64,000 bases of DNA from Arcticibacterium sp964021845. GTDB lineage: Bacteria; Bacteroidota; Bacteroidia; Cytophagales; Spirosomataceae. The notes below the pieces were generated by a model. The model saw only the letters and a list, made by a program, of their open reading frames with translations, searched no databases and was not told where the DNA came from. Within the stretch, counting starts at the first letter, position 1; every line of letters begins with the position of its first letter. This document shows, piece after piece, positions 34,425 through 42,575 of this stretch. The translations under genes and the position numbers were made by a program. The DNA lies in assembly GCF_964021845.1 (NCBI RefSeq), contig NZ_CAXHZC010000004.1, positions 248,001 through 312,000 on the forward strand, in the 5' to 3' direction.

Positions 34425-35333
34425 ATGAAATATCTAATCACTGGCGGGAGTGGACTTTTAGGGAAAAAGCTCTGCAAATTATTACTGAAAGAAGGGCATA
34501 AAGTGGCTGTTTTGTCACGAAGCAAAAGAGAAGATGCCGATATTGAATATTACCAATGGGATATAGGCAAAGGTAAAATTGAAGCGGAAGCTTTAAAAAA
34601 TGTCGATTGTCTAATTCATTTAGCTGGGGCGGGCATAGCAGATGAAAAATGGACGGATGAACGAAAAAGGGAAATTATAGACTCTAGAGTGAAACCTTTA
34701 GAACTACTTTCTAAAAAGTTTAAAGAGCAGGGATATTTTCCTGAAACCATTGTCTCGGCTTCTGCCGTGGGCATTTATGGGTTTGATACCGGGGAGATGG
34801 AACTGACAGAAGAGAGTGAAAAAGGGCAAGACTATATTTCGGAAGTAGTTATAAAATGGGAAGGGGCTGTAAATGATTTTGCGAATGCAACAAAGAGCCG
34901 TGCCGTAAAACTGAGAATAGGAATAGTGTTGGATAAAGACGGTGGGGCTCTGCCTCAATTAGCTCTTCCTGTTAAACTTGGTGTAGGTTCTGCCTTAGGA
35001 GATGGAGAGCAATGGCTTTCTTGGATTCATACAGATGATTTATGTCAGCTTTTTTATCAAAGTAGCATGGATGCTAGCTTTCAGGGTGCGTTTAATGCTG
35101 TGGCTCCAAAGCCCGTTAAAAATAAAGAGATGGTCACTGTTTTAGGCAAAGTGCTAAAAAGGCCGATTTGGGCTCCTAAAGTACCGGGTTTTGTTTTAAA
35201 ACTGATTTTAGGGGATAGGGCTCAGCTGGTGCTGGGAGGAAATAAAGTGAGTGCTTCCAAGATAGAATCCACAGGTTTCCTGTTCAAATTCCCTAATTTA
35301 GAGCAAGCGTTAACTGAAATTTATAAATCTTAA
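34425..35333 (+). CDS. SDR39U1-type epimerase (TIGR01777 family)
   Basis: The 302-residue extended short-chain dehydrogenase has the Rossmann fold nucleotide motif ITGGSGLLGKKL at its N-terminus, HLAGAGIADEKW, a VSASAVGIYG segment for the catalytic Ser/Tyr region, and a C-terminal domain with GVGSALGDGEQWLSWIHTDD typical of TIGR01777 proteins. The substrate is unknown; the family is often called a sugar nucleotide epimerase without direct proof. A tiny membrane-protein frame follows four bases after the stop codon. Confidence 0.9.
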   Translation: MKYLITGGSGLLGKKLCKLLLKEGHKVAVLSRSKREDADIEYYQWDIGKGKIEAEALKNVDCLIHLAGAGIADEKWTDERKREIIDSRVKPLELLSKKFKEQGYFPETIVSASAVGIYGFDTGEMELTEESEKGQDYISEVVIKWEGAVNDFANATKSRAVKLRIGIVLDKDGGALPQLALPVKLGVGSALGDGEQWLSWIHTDDLCQLFYQSSMDASFQGAFNAVAPKPVKNKEMVTVLGKVLKRPIWAPKVPGFVLKLILGDRAQLVLGGNKVSASKIESTGFLFKFPNLEQALTEIYKS

Positions 35334-35337
35334 GAAT

Positions 35338-35421
35338 ATGTCTTGGCCAGTATTACTGTTTTTTGTTGGGGGTTTGATATGGCTTTTTATTCTTTGGGAT
35401 AAGCGGCAGAAAAGGAAATGA
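35338..35421 (+). CDS. Predicted single-pass membrane microprotein of 27 residues
   Basis: A short frame, MSWPVLLFFVGGLIWLFILW followed by DKRQKRK, starts four bases after the SDR39U1 stop codon. It has one hydrophobic helix (about residues 4-20) and a basic tail that would sit in the cytoplasm. The spacing and the membrane-then-basic-tail design suggest a real small protein cotranslated with its upstream neighbour, but there is no comparative evidence here. Confidence 0.4.
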   Translation: MSWPVLLFFVGGLIWLFILWDKRQKRK

Positions 35422-35484
35422 TTTGGTGTTTTTAAGCTTGACGAATTTATAGGTTATTTATATAAGGTTTTAGCTAAGCCATTA

Positions 35485-35841
35485 ATGGCAAGGGAATTGC
35501 TAATAAATATATTGACGTATATAAATAACCGAATGATAAGGCCAAAACTTGTCCACGACTTACTGCCTGCCCAGATTACACATCTCAAAGCAGATTCTAA
35601 CTACACCATTATTCATACTAAGAATGGGGGGAAGATGATTTCGGGCTATAGCCTAAAAATATTTGCGGAGCTTTTTGCCAATAAAGATTTTATCAGAATA
35701 GACCGCTCGCACTTGGTTCACATCTCTTATATCAAAGGCATAGATTCTCGCTCGGGAATCACATTTGTTAAACTAAGCAATCAAAAAGAACTGGCGGTAC
35801 CACGCAGAAAATCAGCCACTATAAGGGCATTGTTGGCTTAA
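35485..35841 (+). CDS. Stand-alone LytTR-type DNA-binding protein
   Basis: The 118-residue protein is essentially a LytTR domain: ITHLKADSNYTIIHTKNG, KDFIRIDRSHLVHISYIKGI and ELAVPRRKSATIRALLA. LytTR domains bind DNA as 10-stranded beta folds, usually at the end of a response regulator. Here there is no receiver domain, so it may respond to a partner or to its own level. The N-terminal start (ATG at 35485) gives about 28 extra residues before the domain. It lies between the epimerase and the M20 peptidase genes. Confidence 0.88.
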   Translation: MARELLINILTYINNRMIRPKLVHDLLPAQITHLKADSNYTIIHTKNGGKMISGYSLKIFAELFANKDFIRIDRSHLVHISYIKGIDSRSGITFVKLSNQKELAVPRRKSATIRALLA

Positions 35842-35910
35842 AACAACTCTGCTTTTAATTTTAAATGGTATTTTTAGAATGCATTGAATAATCAATTAAC
35901 ATTGCACTCC

Positions 35911-37380
35911 ATGAAACTATTTAAAAAGACGCTTTTAGGCTTATTGGCAGTATGCCTAATCTTTATAGCATTTTTGGTATTTAATACCTTAACGCTCAAA
36001 TCAAAACAGCTTACTTTTGGGACAATAGAAAAGATAAAGGTTGATCCTCTCTCAAAAATAAACTTTTCAAATGCCATAAAAATAAAGACCATTTCACCCG
36101 AAAATGCGGCTGATTTTGACTCCTTGGCTTTTGACCAATTCAATATATTTATAAAGGAAACCTATCCGTTTGTTGACTCACTTTTAGAGGAAAAAACCTT
36201 TAACAGTTATAGCCATCTTTATAAATGGGAGGGGTCAGACAAGAGTTTAAAACCAACTCTATTTATTGCTCATTTAGATGTAGTGCCCGTGGTAGAAGCT
36301 AATTTATCCAATTGGAAGCATGCTCCTTTTGGCGGCGAAATAGTGAATGATACCATTTGGGGACGCGGCACTATAGATGACAAAATTGGCGTGATAGGAA
36401 TAATGGAGTCTGTGGAGCTTTTATTGAAAAGTAATTATATACCTAAAAGAACAATTTATTTGGGTTTTGGTCATGATGAAGAAATTGGCGGAGTTAATGG
36501 TGCTATGGTCATGGCCGAATATTTAAAAGAGAAAAATGTTTCGCTCGAGTTTGTGATGGACGAGGGAGGAACCATTTCTCAGGGCTTAGTGCCTGGCATT
36601 GAAAAAGATGTGGCTTTAATAGGTACGGCAGAGAAGGGTTTTGTCACGGTGGAGTTGTCAGTAGCTTTAGAAGGTGGTCATTCGTCTCAACCCGATAAAG
36701 AAACAAATATAGATGTGCTATCAAATGCCATAGTCAAATTAAAGAATAATCCCTTTCCTGCTAGAATACCGACTGTGGTAGGGAAGATGCTAGAATATTT
36801 AGGGTCTGAATTTCCTTTTACTACCAGGATGGTAGCCGCTAATCAAAAGCTTTTAGGCTTTTTATTTATAGCGGTTTCTGAAAGTACACCTCAAGGAAAC
36901 GCAAACGTGCGAACCACCACAGCACCCACCATATTTCATAGTGGCGTGAAAGAGAATGTGCTACCGCCTGTAGCAAATGCCTCTGTCAATTTTAGGATAC
37001 TTCCTGGTGAAAGTTCAAGTACTGTCTTAGAAAGAGTAAAGAAAACAGTGAACGACGAACGTATTTCCGTAGAAATAGGTGGAAATTTCATAACAGAACC
37101 CTCAAAGATTTCTAGTACAGAAACAATGGGTTTTCAGGCAATTCAGAAAACGCTCTTAGAGGTTTTTCCAGGCACCTTAGTAAGTCCTTATTTAGTGATT
37201 GGCGGAACAGACTCACGCCATTATGGAGCTATTACAGATGATATTTATAGGTTTGCCTCCATTAAGCTTCATAAGCAAAACATCAAATCTTTTCATGGAA
37301 TAAACGAGGCCATACCCGTTAAAGAACTTGAAGATGCCATCCGTTTTTATCATCAGCTTATTATGAATGTTTCGCAGTAG
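35911..37380 (+). CDS. Membrane-anchored M20 family peptidase, PM20D1-like
   Basis: From Met at 35911 the protein has 489 residues. An N-terminal hydrophobic segment (about 8-28, GLLAVCLIFIAFLVF) acts as signal anchor. The M20 catalytic domain shows metal-binding FIAHLDVVPV, GRGTIDDKIG and GHDEEIGG with the paired Glu, and a later GGTDSRHYG. The domain order, with an inserted dimerisation lid at about 220-350, matches carboxypeptidase S/PM20D1-type enzymes that act on N-acyl amino acids or dipeptides. A TTG at 35884 would add nine residues and is less likely. The substrate is not known. Confidence 0.9.
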   Translation: MKLFKKTLLGLLAVCLIFIAFLVFNTLTLKSKQLTFGTIEKIKVDPLSKINFSNAIKIKTISPENAADFDSLAFDQFNIFIKETYPFVDSLLEEKTFNSYSHLYKWEGSDKSLKPTLFIAHLDVVPVVEANLSNWKHAPFGGEIVNDTIWGRGTIDDKIGVIGIMESVELLLKSNYIPKRTIYLGFGHDEEIGGVNGAMVMAEYLKEKNVSLEFVMDEGGTISQGLVPGIEKDVALIGTAEKGFVTVELSVALEGGHSSQPDKETNIDVLSNAIVKLKNNPFPARIPTVVGKMLEYLGSEFPFTTRMVAANQKLLGFLFIAVSESTPQGNANVRTTTAPTIFHSGVKENVLPPVANASVNFRILPGESSSTVLERVKKTVNDERISVEIGGNFITEPSKISSTETMGFQAIQKTLLEVFPGTLVSPYLVIGGTDSRHYGAITDDIYRFASIKLHKQNIKSFHGINEAIPVKELEDAIRFYHQLIMNVSQ

Positions 37381-37564
37381 GGATACTTTAATTATGGCTG
37401 CTTAAAGCATTTATTTCGCTGGTTTTAGAATTGATAGGTGTTTCTGACTTTCTGTTGCTTCCTCGAAAAGGAACAAATTAAGCTCAAATTAATCTTTTTA
37501 ATTTGTCTCCACTTTCATAATACATATCTTGCTTATAGCATTCAACCCTTAAGAATTATACACT

Positions 37565-38554
37565 ATGAATAAGGATATCTCAAGAAGAAATCTATTAAAG
37601 AAAATGGGACTCACCGCTGGCGGTATTGCTATGGGAACGGCCCCTGGTTTGGCAAATAATGATTTGGTGACTAAACGTAATCCGCACATTTATTCTTTTC
37701 GGATTGGCGAATTAGAAGCATGGTCTATCAGTGATGGTTTTATGCTTTTTGATGCCGGTTTAGACCTTATGGAGCCCACCAGCTCTCATGCCCAAATGCG
37801 GGAAGCTATGCTGTCAAATCATGAAGACCCTAGTTTTTTACCGATGTACATAAATATATTGGTCATTAGAAAGGGTAAAGAGGTCATCATTTTTGATGCG
37901 GGTTACGGCATAGTAGATAACACTGAAAGAGGTTGGTTTCAGGAAGGTTTAGCGGCTATTGGCATTGATAAAAATGATGTGACGGCTGGCTTTTTAAGTC
38001 ATGCTCACGGAGACCATATTGATGGTTTCATAGGGCCAGACGGTAAACTGATGTTTCCTAATGCCGCTATTTATACCACCCAAGAGGAGTTTAACTTTTG
38101 GCGACAAACAAATCCAGACTTTTCTAAATCTAACAGAAATCCATCTTGGATTCCTGGTATGGTGAAGCATGCTAAAAAGCAATTTGAAATACTCGCTCCC
38201 CAGATACAAACTGTGAAAACAGGAAGTGTATTATTTGAAAATTTAGTGACCGTAGAGAATGGTTTTGGGCATACGCCTGGTCATGCGGTTTATAAGATTA
38301 CCTCTGGAAATGATTCTTTACTTCATATAGTGGATTTATCTCATAATCCTGTTTTAATGTTTGAGAACCCTGCTTGGTCCGTTAAGCTAGACCACTCCCC
38401 AGCGGTGGCTATTGCGTCTAGAGAAAGAATATTTTCTATGGCGGCAGAAAAAAGGATGCGTTGTTTTGGCTTCCATATTCCTTGGCCGGGTTTAGGTTAT
38501 ATCAATAAAAAAGGAAAAGGGTATAGCTGGTTGCCAGAAAGAATGTGGTGGTGA
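37565..38554 (+). CDS. Tat-exported MBL-fold metallo-hydrolase
   Basis: The 329-residue protein has a twin-arginine signal (ISRRNLLKKMGLTAGG, residues 5-20). The metallo-beta-lactamase fold follows with the HxHxDH motif in LSHAHGDHIDG (His146, His148, Asp150, His151), a third ligand region in GFGHTPGHAVY and the Asp bridge in LHIVDLSHN. Export by Tat suggests folding with metal before secretion. The class resembles quorum-quenching lactonases and alkylsulfatase-like hydrolases, but the substrate cannot be told. It is the last gene before the cassette region. Confidence 0.9.
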   Translation: MNKDISRRNLLKKMGLTAGGIAMGTAPGLANNDLVTKRNPHIYSFRIGELEAWSISDGFMLFDAGLDLMEPTSSHAQMREAMLSNHEDPSFLPMYINILVIRKGKEVIIFDAGYGIVDNTERGWFQEGLAAIGIDKNDVTAGFLSHAHGDHIDGFIGPDGKLMFPNAAIYTTQEEFNFWRQTNPDFSKSNRNPSWIPGMVKHAKKQFEILAPQIQTVKTGSVLFENLVTVENGFGHTPGHAVYKITSGNDSLLHIVDLSHNPVLMFENPAWSVKLDHSPAVAIASRERIFSMAAEKRMRCFGFHIPWPGLGYINKKGKGYSWLPERMWW

Positions 38555-38874
38555 TTTAGTTAGTTAAGGGAGACAAAAAAAACAGCAAAAAAGGGTTGAA
38601 ATATAAAGTCTGGAATGAACTACTTACAGTATATCTTAACAACCATAACAACCATAACAACCATAACAACCATAACAACCATAACAACCGTATAATAAAT
38701 GGGTTTGTTTTACTGGGGTAAAGTTTTGAATTTGTGGCTGCAAAGTAAATGAATAACCATTTACAAGCATTTACAATCTGGTAAGCATTGCTGAGATAAA
38801 AGAAATAGACGCACCTTTAGAAAAGATAAAAGGTAGATATATACTAATGTTATCTCCAAGCAGAAAAGATAGAA
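38555..38874. other. Intergenic region entering the cassette array
   Basis: The 320 bases hold a 9-base tandem repeat (38638-38690) and a roughly 170-base segment (38688-38858) similar in order to 40677-40858. That segment shares ATAATAAATGGGTTTG, GAATTTGTGG, TAAGCATTGCTGA and ATATAC-AATGTTAT with its partner. Both copies end at a GTTAT box that precedes a cassette gene. No gene is seen. Confidence 0.7.
38638..38690. repeat. Tandem repeat of a 9-base unit, nearly six copies
   Basis: Five exact copies of AACAACCAT from 38638 to 38682 and a sixth with a changed last base pattern to 38690. It is non-coding and lies just outside the cassette array. Copy number may vary by slippage. Confidence 0.9.
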
Positions 38875-39474
38875 ATGAAATTATATACAGCTAAACCATC
38901 TCAAAAGAAACTAAAGTATCATGAAGAACAGATACACTACACTCTTGATGGAACGAGTGAATACAATTGGAGAAAAGTCCAAAAAGAAATAAAAGAACTT
39001 AAAGAGATCGCCTCGATGCCGAAAAAGCTTGATTTTGTAACAGACAAAATTGAATTTGAAGAGTTAGATAAATTTAGTTGGCTGAAAAGTGATTTCAGAC
39101 TTCCTATCCTGAACAATAATTTTATTGAACTATTGATAAATACTTATGAATATGAATACACCAAATTTCCAATTAAGATAATTAATAAAAAGAACAGTGA
39201 ACAGGTAAATCTAAATTACTCAGGTTTTTACGTAAAAGGCTATTTTGATTGTGTTGACAGAAATACGTCAGAAACTATCAAATACGGTGAACTTGAGTAT
39301 TATGACTATCGAACAGCAAAATTTGGAGAAGACCTTGAATATCCACCACTATTTAAAATCAAGGACATTTCAACGCCATTTATGCATTTTGTGACAGATG
39401 AATATAAAATGAATTTCTTAGAATTGAACTTAAAAGGTTTCGATATGGAAGAATTGAATAAAACCAGAAAATGA
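38875..39474 (+). CDS. Cassette gene 1, unknown function
   Basis: A 199-residue hypothetical protein. It is charged and soluble-looking with no signal peptide, TM segment or catalytic motif that I recognise. Its middle part (about residues 62-130) alternates hydrophobic and charged residues, as in a beta-rich fold, and the end (LNLKGFDMEELNKTRK) is charged. The ATG lies 26 bases after the GTT box at 38849 and the stop lies seven bases before the GGAGATAAC box, so the gene fills its cassette almost completely. Such tight fit is typical of integron cassettes. The function cannot be guessed. Confidence 0.6.
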   Translation: MKLYTAKPSQKKLKYHEEQIHYTLDGTSEYNWRKVQKEIKELKEIASMPKKLDFVTDKIEFEELDKFSWLKSDFRLPILNNNFIELLINTYEYEYTKFPIKIINKKNSEQVNLNYSGFYVKGYFDCVDRNTSETIKYGELEYYDYRTAKFGEDLEYPPLFKIKDISTPFMHFVTDEYKMNFLELNLKGFDMEELNKTRK

Positions 39475-39480
39475 AAGCCA

Positions 39481-39549
39481 GGAGATAACAATGTACATGA
39501 CGATCATGCTCCTGACGTCGCACGCCGCATGTACTCACCGCTGTAGTGC
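39481..39549 (+). repeat. attC-like site between cassettes 1 and 2
   Basis: The site spans 69 bases. R''-like GGAGATAAC (39481-39489) is followed by L''-like GTACATGACG and, after a G/C-rich centre, by L'-like CGCATGTAC (39525-39533). TCACC then leads to a degenerate R'-like GCTGTAGTGC (39540). L'' and L' pair perfectly except for one extra A in L'', which would be extrahelical, a hallmark of attC sites. The length lies within the known attC range. Confidence 0.6.
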
Positions 39550-39601
39550 ATTAAAAGAAACAAACGAAATTTGAACAAAATCGATAAAAATTAATCGAAT
39601 A

Positions 39602-39970
39602 ATGACCAATATCTGTTCGGACGACTTAGCGAAAAGTCGGGATTTTTATACCAAACTGTTCGACTTTAACGTGGATTATGATAGTGATTGGTTCGTACAC
39701 TTAATCTCAAAAGACAAAAAACTCGAATTGGGCATAATTGACCGAAAGAATGAAATTGTGCCAAAAGATTTCCAAAACAACCCGCAAGGATTTTACGTGA
39801 CTTTCGTAGTTGATAATGCGGACGAAATATTTAAGATTGCTGAATCGGAAAAGTTTGAAATCATAAGCGAACCGACCGATACATTTTACGGACAAAGACG
39901 TTTATTATTGAAAGACCCGAACGGAACTTTGATGGACATTTCTTCACCGATTAAGGATTTTGAATTTTAA
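39602..39970 (+). CDS. VOC-family (glyoxalase-like) protein, cassette gene 2
   Basis: The 122-residue protein has the vicinal-oxygen-chelate fold. Two beta-alpha-beta-beta-beta modules are recognisable from DDLAKSRDFYTKLFDFNV, FYVTFVVDNADEIFKIAE and RLLLKDPNGTLMDI. The fold covers glyoxalases, extradiol dioxygenases and bleomycin or fosfomycin resistance proteins. Metal ligands of glyoxalase I are not all evident, so activity is open. It is bracketed by the inverted repeat pair TGTAGTGC/GCACTACA. VOC proteins are frequent integron cassette cargo, which fits the array. Confidence 0.85.
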   Translation: MTNICSDDLAKSRDFYTKLFDFNVDYDSDWFVHLISKDKKLELGIIDRKNEIVPKDFQNNPQGFYVTFVVDNADEIFKIAESEKFEIISEPTDTFYGQRRLLLKDPNGTLMDISSPIKDFEF

Positions 39971-40076
39971 TAGAAGGAAATGGAATGGGGTGGAATACCC
40001 AATCTGAACTAAAAAAACGCACTACAACAATTAGGCTCGAATGCAGCGAAGTAGGGCTTCGGTTCTTTTGAGTCTC

Positions 40077-40134
40077 GCTCTGCAAAGTCTTTTTGACTTC
40101 GGAGAAATAGTTTGTCAATCTTCAGATTGATATT
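40077..40134. repeat. Dispersed palindromic repeat, copy 1
   Basis: The stretch contains CTCTGC-AAAGTC, TTTGACTTCG and then a 24-base block holding the palindrome CAATCTTCAGATTG (40116-40129). The 24-base block recurs exactly at 42658-42681, and the preceding part recurs with a 20-base hairpin insertion. It lies just before the second VOC gene and may form the apical part of an attC-like site. Confidence 0.8.
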
Positions 40135-40160
40135 TACCCTCTCAAAGTATTTCCACCTTT

Positions 40161-40183
40161 CGGAGTCCCCGTCAGGGACTCCG
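40161..40183. terminator. GC-rich hairpin upstream of the second VOC gene
   Basis: CGGAGTCCC (40161-40169) and GGGACTCCG (40175-40183) form a perfect 9-bp stem. There is no T run after it on the plus strand, so it may be a structural element of a repeat rather than a terminator. A related hairpin lies at 45023-45052. Confidence 0.4.
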
Positions 40184-40258
40184 AGGATAACACTGAATAC
40201 CCAACTTGCAAAACTCAAATAAAGTGCGGAATTTGTATTGCAATTAAATAAAAACACC

Positions 40259-40630
40259 ATGAAACTAGGAGCATTTTCCATTAGCCTTGCCGTAAAAGAC
40301 ATTCATAAATCGAAAGCCTTTTATGAAAAACTAGGCTTTACTTATAAAGGCGGAAACATAGACCAAAACTGGATAGTCCTCAGAAATGAGAATACGGTTA
40401 TAGGTCTTTTTCAAGGCATGTTTGAAGGCAATATCATCACCTTTAACCCTGGTTGGGATAGCGATGCACAAAACTTAGAGGAATTTGATGATGTAAGAGC
40501 CATACAAAACCAACTCAAAGCACAGGGCATAGAACTAACCGGCGAAGCAGACGAAACCACCACTGGTCCAGCACACATCACCCTAACAGACCCAGACGGG
40601 AATAATATTCTTATAGACCAGCATAGGTAG
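40259..40630 (+). CDS. VOC-family (glyoxalase-like) protein
   Basis: The 123-residue protein, from Met at 40259, has the VOC fold with LGAFSISLAVKDIHKSKAF, FYEKLGFTYKG, TVIGLFQGMFEG and ITLTDPDGNNILIDQ. A TTG at 40238 would add seven residues that do not fit. The closest general type is the small glyoxalase/bleomycin-resistance-like group of Bacteroidota. It differs clearly from the VOC protein at 39602, so the two are not a recent duplication. It lies inside the cassette region, but its own bracketing repeat is not as clear as for the other four genes. Confidence 0.88.
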   Translation: MKLGAFSISLAVKDIHKSKAFYEKLGFTYKGGNIDQNWIVLRNENTVIGLFQGMFEGNIITFNPGWDSDAQNLEEFDDVRAIQNQLKAQGIELTGEADETTTGPAHITLTDPDGNNILIDQHR

Positions 40631-40797
40631 GGAGTAAGGTATGTTTTCTACTTTGTATGATTCTCTCATTACCCAATAATGACCATATAATAAATGGGTT
40701 TGGTGGTATGGTTTAAAGTATGGAATTTGTGGTGTTAAAGCAGAGAATTAATTTAATTACAAACGTTTACAAGTACTTACAAACAATAAGCATTGCT

Positions 40798-40858
40798 GAC
40801 ATTAACGATATATACGAATGTTTTGGGCATTATGGCGTATATACAAATGTTATGCGTA
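40798..40858 (+). repeat. attC-like site before cassette 3
   Basis: R''-like GACATTAAC (40798-40806), L''-like GATATATACG (40807-40816), a 19-base centre, L'-like CGTATATAC (40836-40844), AAAT, and R'-like GTTATGCGTA (40849-40858). L'' and L' pair with one extra A in L'', the same pattern as the two other sites. The spacer between R'' and L'' is shorter than usual. Confidence 0.55.
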
Positions 40859-40866
40859 AGAAAAAA

Positions 40867-41820
40867 ATGAAAAACACAGCACTATATATAAATCGTAAAA
40901 AATTTGATTGGGGATTAGCAATCGAAGACCTTAATGATTTGTATCCAGAAATTACGTTTGAAATAAATGCAAACAAATACTCAAAATCTGTTAAAGCAAA
41001 AGGGGATATTGAAGAAGTCTTAGGATTTAAAATCATACAAGGAGAATTTCATAGCATAAGTCCGAACAGAATTATAAACAGAGTAGAATTCGAAATTGAT
41101 TTAGATGACATCGAATTTGAAGAAATAGTTGAATTTATTAATCAGAATATGATAGACCCAACTTATGTGCCAGATAGGATAAAGGGTAATTCTCATTATA
41201 ACACAAAGACTTTTTGGCATCTTAATGACTACGATCTTGGATTAGGTATTCAACAGTCAATCGATACAAATAAAATAACAAAGATTAATCTGTATGCCAT
41301 ATTGAGAGACGTGGAGTTACTCTTTAACAAATATGGCAGTGAATTATTCACTAAATCAAAAACTTTAAATGCTGAAACTAAAGAAACTAATACAGAAATA
41401 AGCAAATACCAAACTAAACAAAATCAAATGTGGTCATGCCAATATGAACTTGGCCATTATTCATCGTTTAATACAGAATTTGTGTCAACAGCGATAAACG
41501 GATTTTATGATCGACAAATATTAATAACTCCAGATACTATTACAAATAATCTAAGGGAAAACGAAATTTGCTTTATTCACTTCTCGAATACAAATAACTG
41601 GTACTTAGCTAACAAATATGAAAGTGTAGAATTAAATCAAAATATGAAAATACGATGGACAAACACATTACCTGCTAAAGGATCTGGATATTCAACTTTA
41701 TATATTGGTGACCTTAAGATAATTGATGATCACAGTCGCGAAGAAACTAAAAATATTGTCGCTAAATTAGAACGAATAACTGGAAATAAAATCATAGAAA
41801 GTAAAGCGTATGATTGTTGA
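40867..41820 (+). CDS. Cassette gene 3, unknown function
   Basis: I choose Met at 40867 (317 residues), because the stretch before it (40720-40866) is repeated in a non-coding position at 38688-38858 and contains the attC-like site. The longer frame from 40720 would begin inside that repeat. The protein is soluble-looking, rich in Asn, Ile and charged residues. Its N-terminal half (YINRKKFDWGLAIEDLNDLY) and C-terminal half (YELGHYSSFNTEFVSTAING) have no domain known to me. It ends six bases before TACGCATAAC and overlaps a longer reading of the next frame. The function is unknown. Confidence 0.6.
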   Translation: MKNTALYINRKKFDWGLAIEDLNDLYPEITFEINANKYSKSVKAKGDIEEVLGFKIIQGEFHSISPNRIINRVEFEIDLDDIEFEEIVEFINQNMIDPTYVPDRIKGNSHYNTKTFWHLNDYDLGLGIQQSIDTNKITKINLYAILRDVELLFNKYGSELFTKSKTLNAETKETNTEISKYQTKQNQMWSCQYELGHYSSFNTEFVSTAINGFYDRQILITPDTITNNLRENEICFIHFSNTNNWYLANKYESVELNQNMKIRWTNTLPAKGSGYSTLYIGDLKIIDDHSREETKNIVAKLERITGNKIIESKAYDC

Positions 41821-41826
41821 AAATCC

Positions 41827-41900
41827 TACGCATAACACGTGATGATCATGTCAGATTGGCTATCGCCAAATCCGCCAGATATCACAATTCCGTTAGCTGC
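41827..41900 (+). repeat. attC-like site between cassettes 3 and 4
   Basis: The site spans 74 bases. R''-like TACGCATAAC (41827-41836), then AC, L''-like GTGATGAT (41839-41846), a central hairpin GATTGGC-TATC-GCCAAATC, L'-like ATATCAC, AATTC, and R'-like CGTTAGCTGC (41891-41900). L'' pairs with L' except for one extra G, the classic extrahelical base of attC. This is the best site in the array. It also shares GATCATG after the L'' box with the site at 39481. Confidence 0.65.
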
Positions 41901-41909
41901 AATATTAAA

Positions 41910-42575
41910 ATGAGCTTACTAAAATTTGGGCAATATTTTGGGGACGTTCCCGACTTAACAATAGGTGCTGAGTTTGGACTTGATGGTTTAGATGGTTTCG
42001 AAGAGCAAAGTCTGTGGCACTATAAAAAAGGTGACAGATTAAGTTTTATTATTAATCCAAACGAGCTGGAGCACATTTTTGAACATAAAATTGTTCAAGT
42101 TGAAATTCTAAATGACACTGGAACTAATGATTATGCTGATACAAAAATTAATAGTATTGACACCGTAGGTGTTTTTTTCAATAACAAACCAATTACATAC
42201 GAAAATGATTTCTTAGAACTCGTAGACCACTACAGTTTCATCTGGGGTAAGACACTTGAAAGTAAGAACAGACATCCTCATATTGACTATAAGAAGTACG
42301 AAATGGACTTTTTATGTAAATCTGAACTGAATAGTGTTAACTTGAACGGACATTATGCCGCAGTACGAGAAATCAATGACAATACAAGAATTTATGCTGA
42401 ATTACTTACAGACAAGAAGACCATTAGAGTTATAACAGTTGGTGGTAGTGTTCCTGACACTTGTTTTCTATATGATATAAACGACATAGAAAAATATGAA
42501 AAGGTGTTTTTGGACAAAACTTCAAATTCGACTTGGAGTGATGAAAAGAATTGGTGGGCACAGGTGACAAAGTAA
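41910..42575 (+). CDS. Cassette gene 4, unknown function
   Basis: From Met at 41910 the protein has 221 residues. A longer frame from 41814 would run through the attC-like site and start inside the previous gene, so I reject it. No family is recognised. The sequence is soluble-looking with several aromatic-rich strands (DHYSFIWGKTLESKN, NGHYAAVREINDNT) and a GGSVPDTCFLYDI stretch near the end. The start lies ten bases after GTTAGCTGC and the stop nine bases before GCAGGTAAC. Nothing indicates its role. Confidence 0.6.
   Translation: MSLLKFGQYFGDVPDLTIGAEFGLDGLDGFEEQSLWHYKKGDRLSFIINPNELEHIFEHKIVQVEILNDTGTNDYADTKINSIDTVGVFFNNKPITYENDFLELVDHYSFIWGKTLESKNRHPHIDYKKYEMDFLCKSELNSVNLNGHYAAVREINDNTRIYAELLTDKKTIRVITVGGSVPDTCFLYDINDIEKYEKVFLDKTSNSTWSDEKNWWAQVTK

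Noticed and set aside
38638..38690. Short regular repeats that could suggest a CRISPR array
   Set aside because: The 9-base units are directly adjacent without spacers, so this is a simple tandem repeat. No cas genes are nearby.
40720..40866. N-terminal extension of cassette gene 3
   Set aside because: This stretch is similar to a non-coding segment at 38688-38858 and contains an attC-like fold, so it is unlikely to be coding.
41814..41909. N-terminal extension of cassette gene 4
   Set aside because: It runs across the attC-like site at 41827-41900 and begins inside the previous gene. The Met at 41910 is more plausible.
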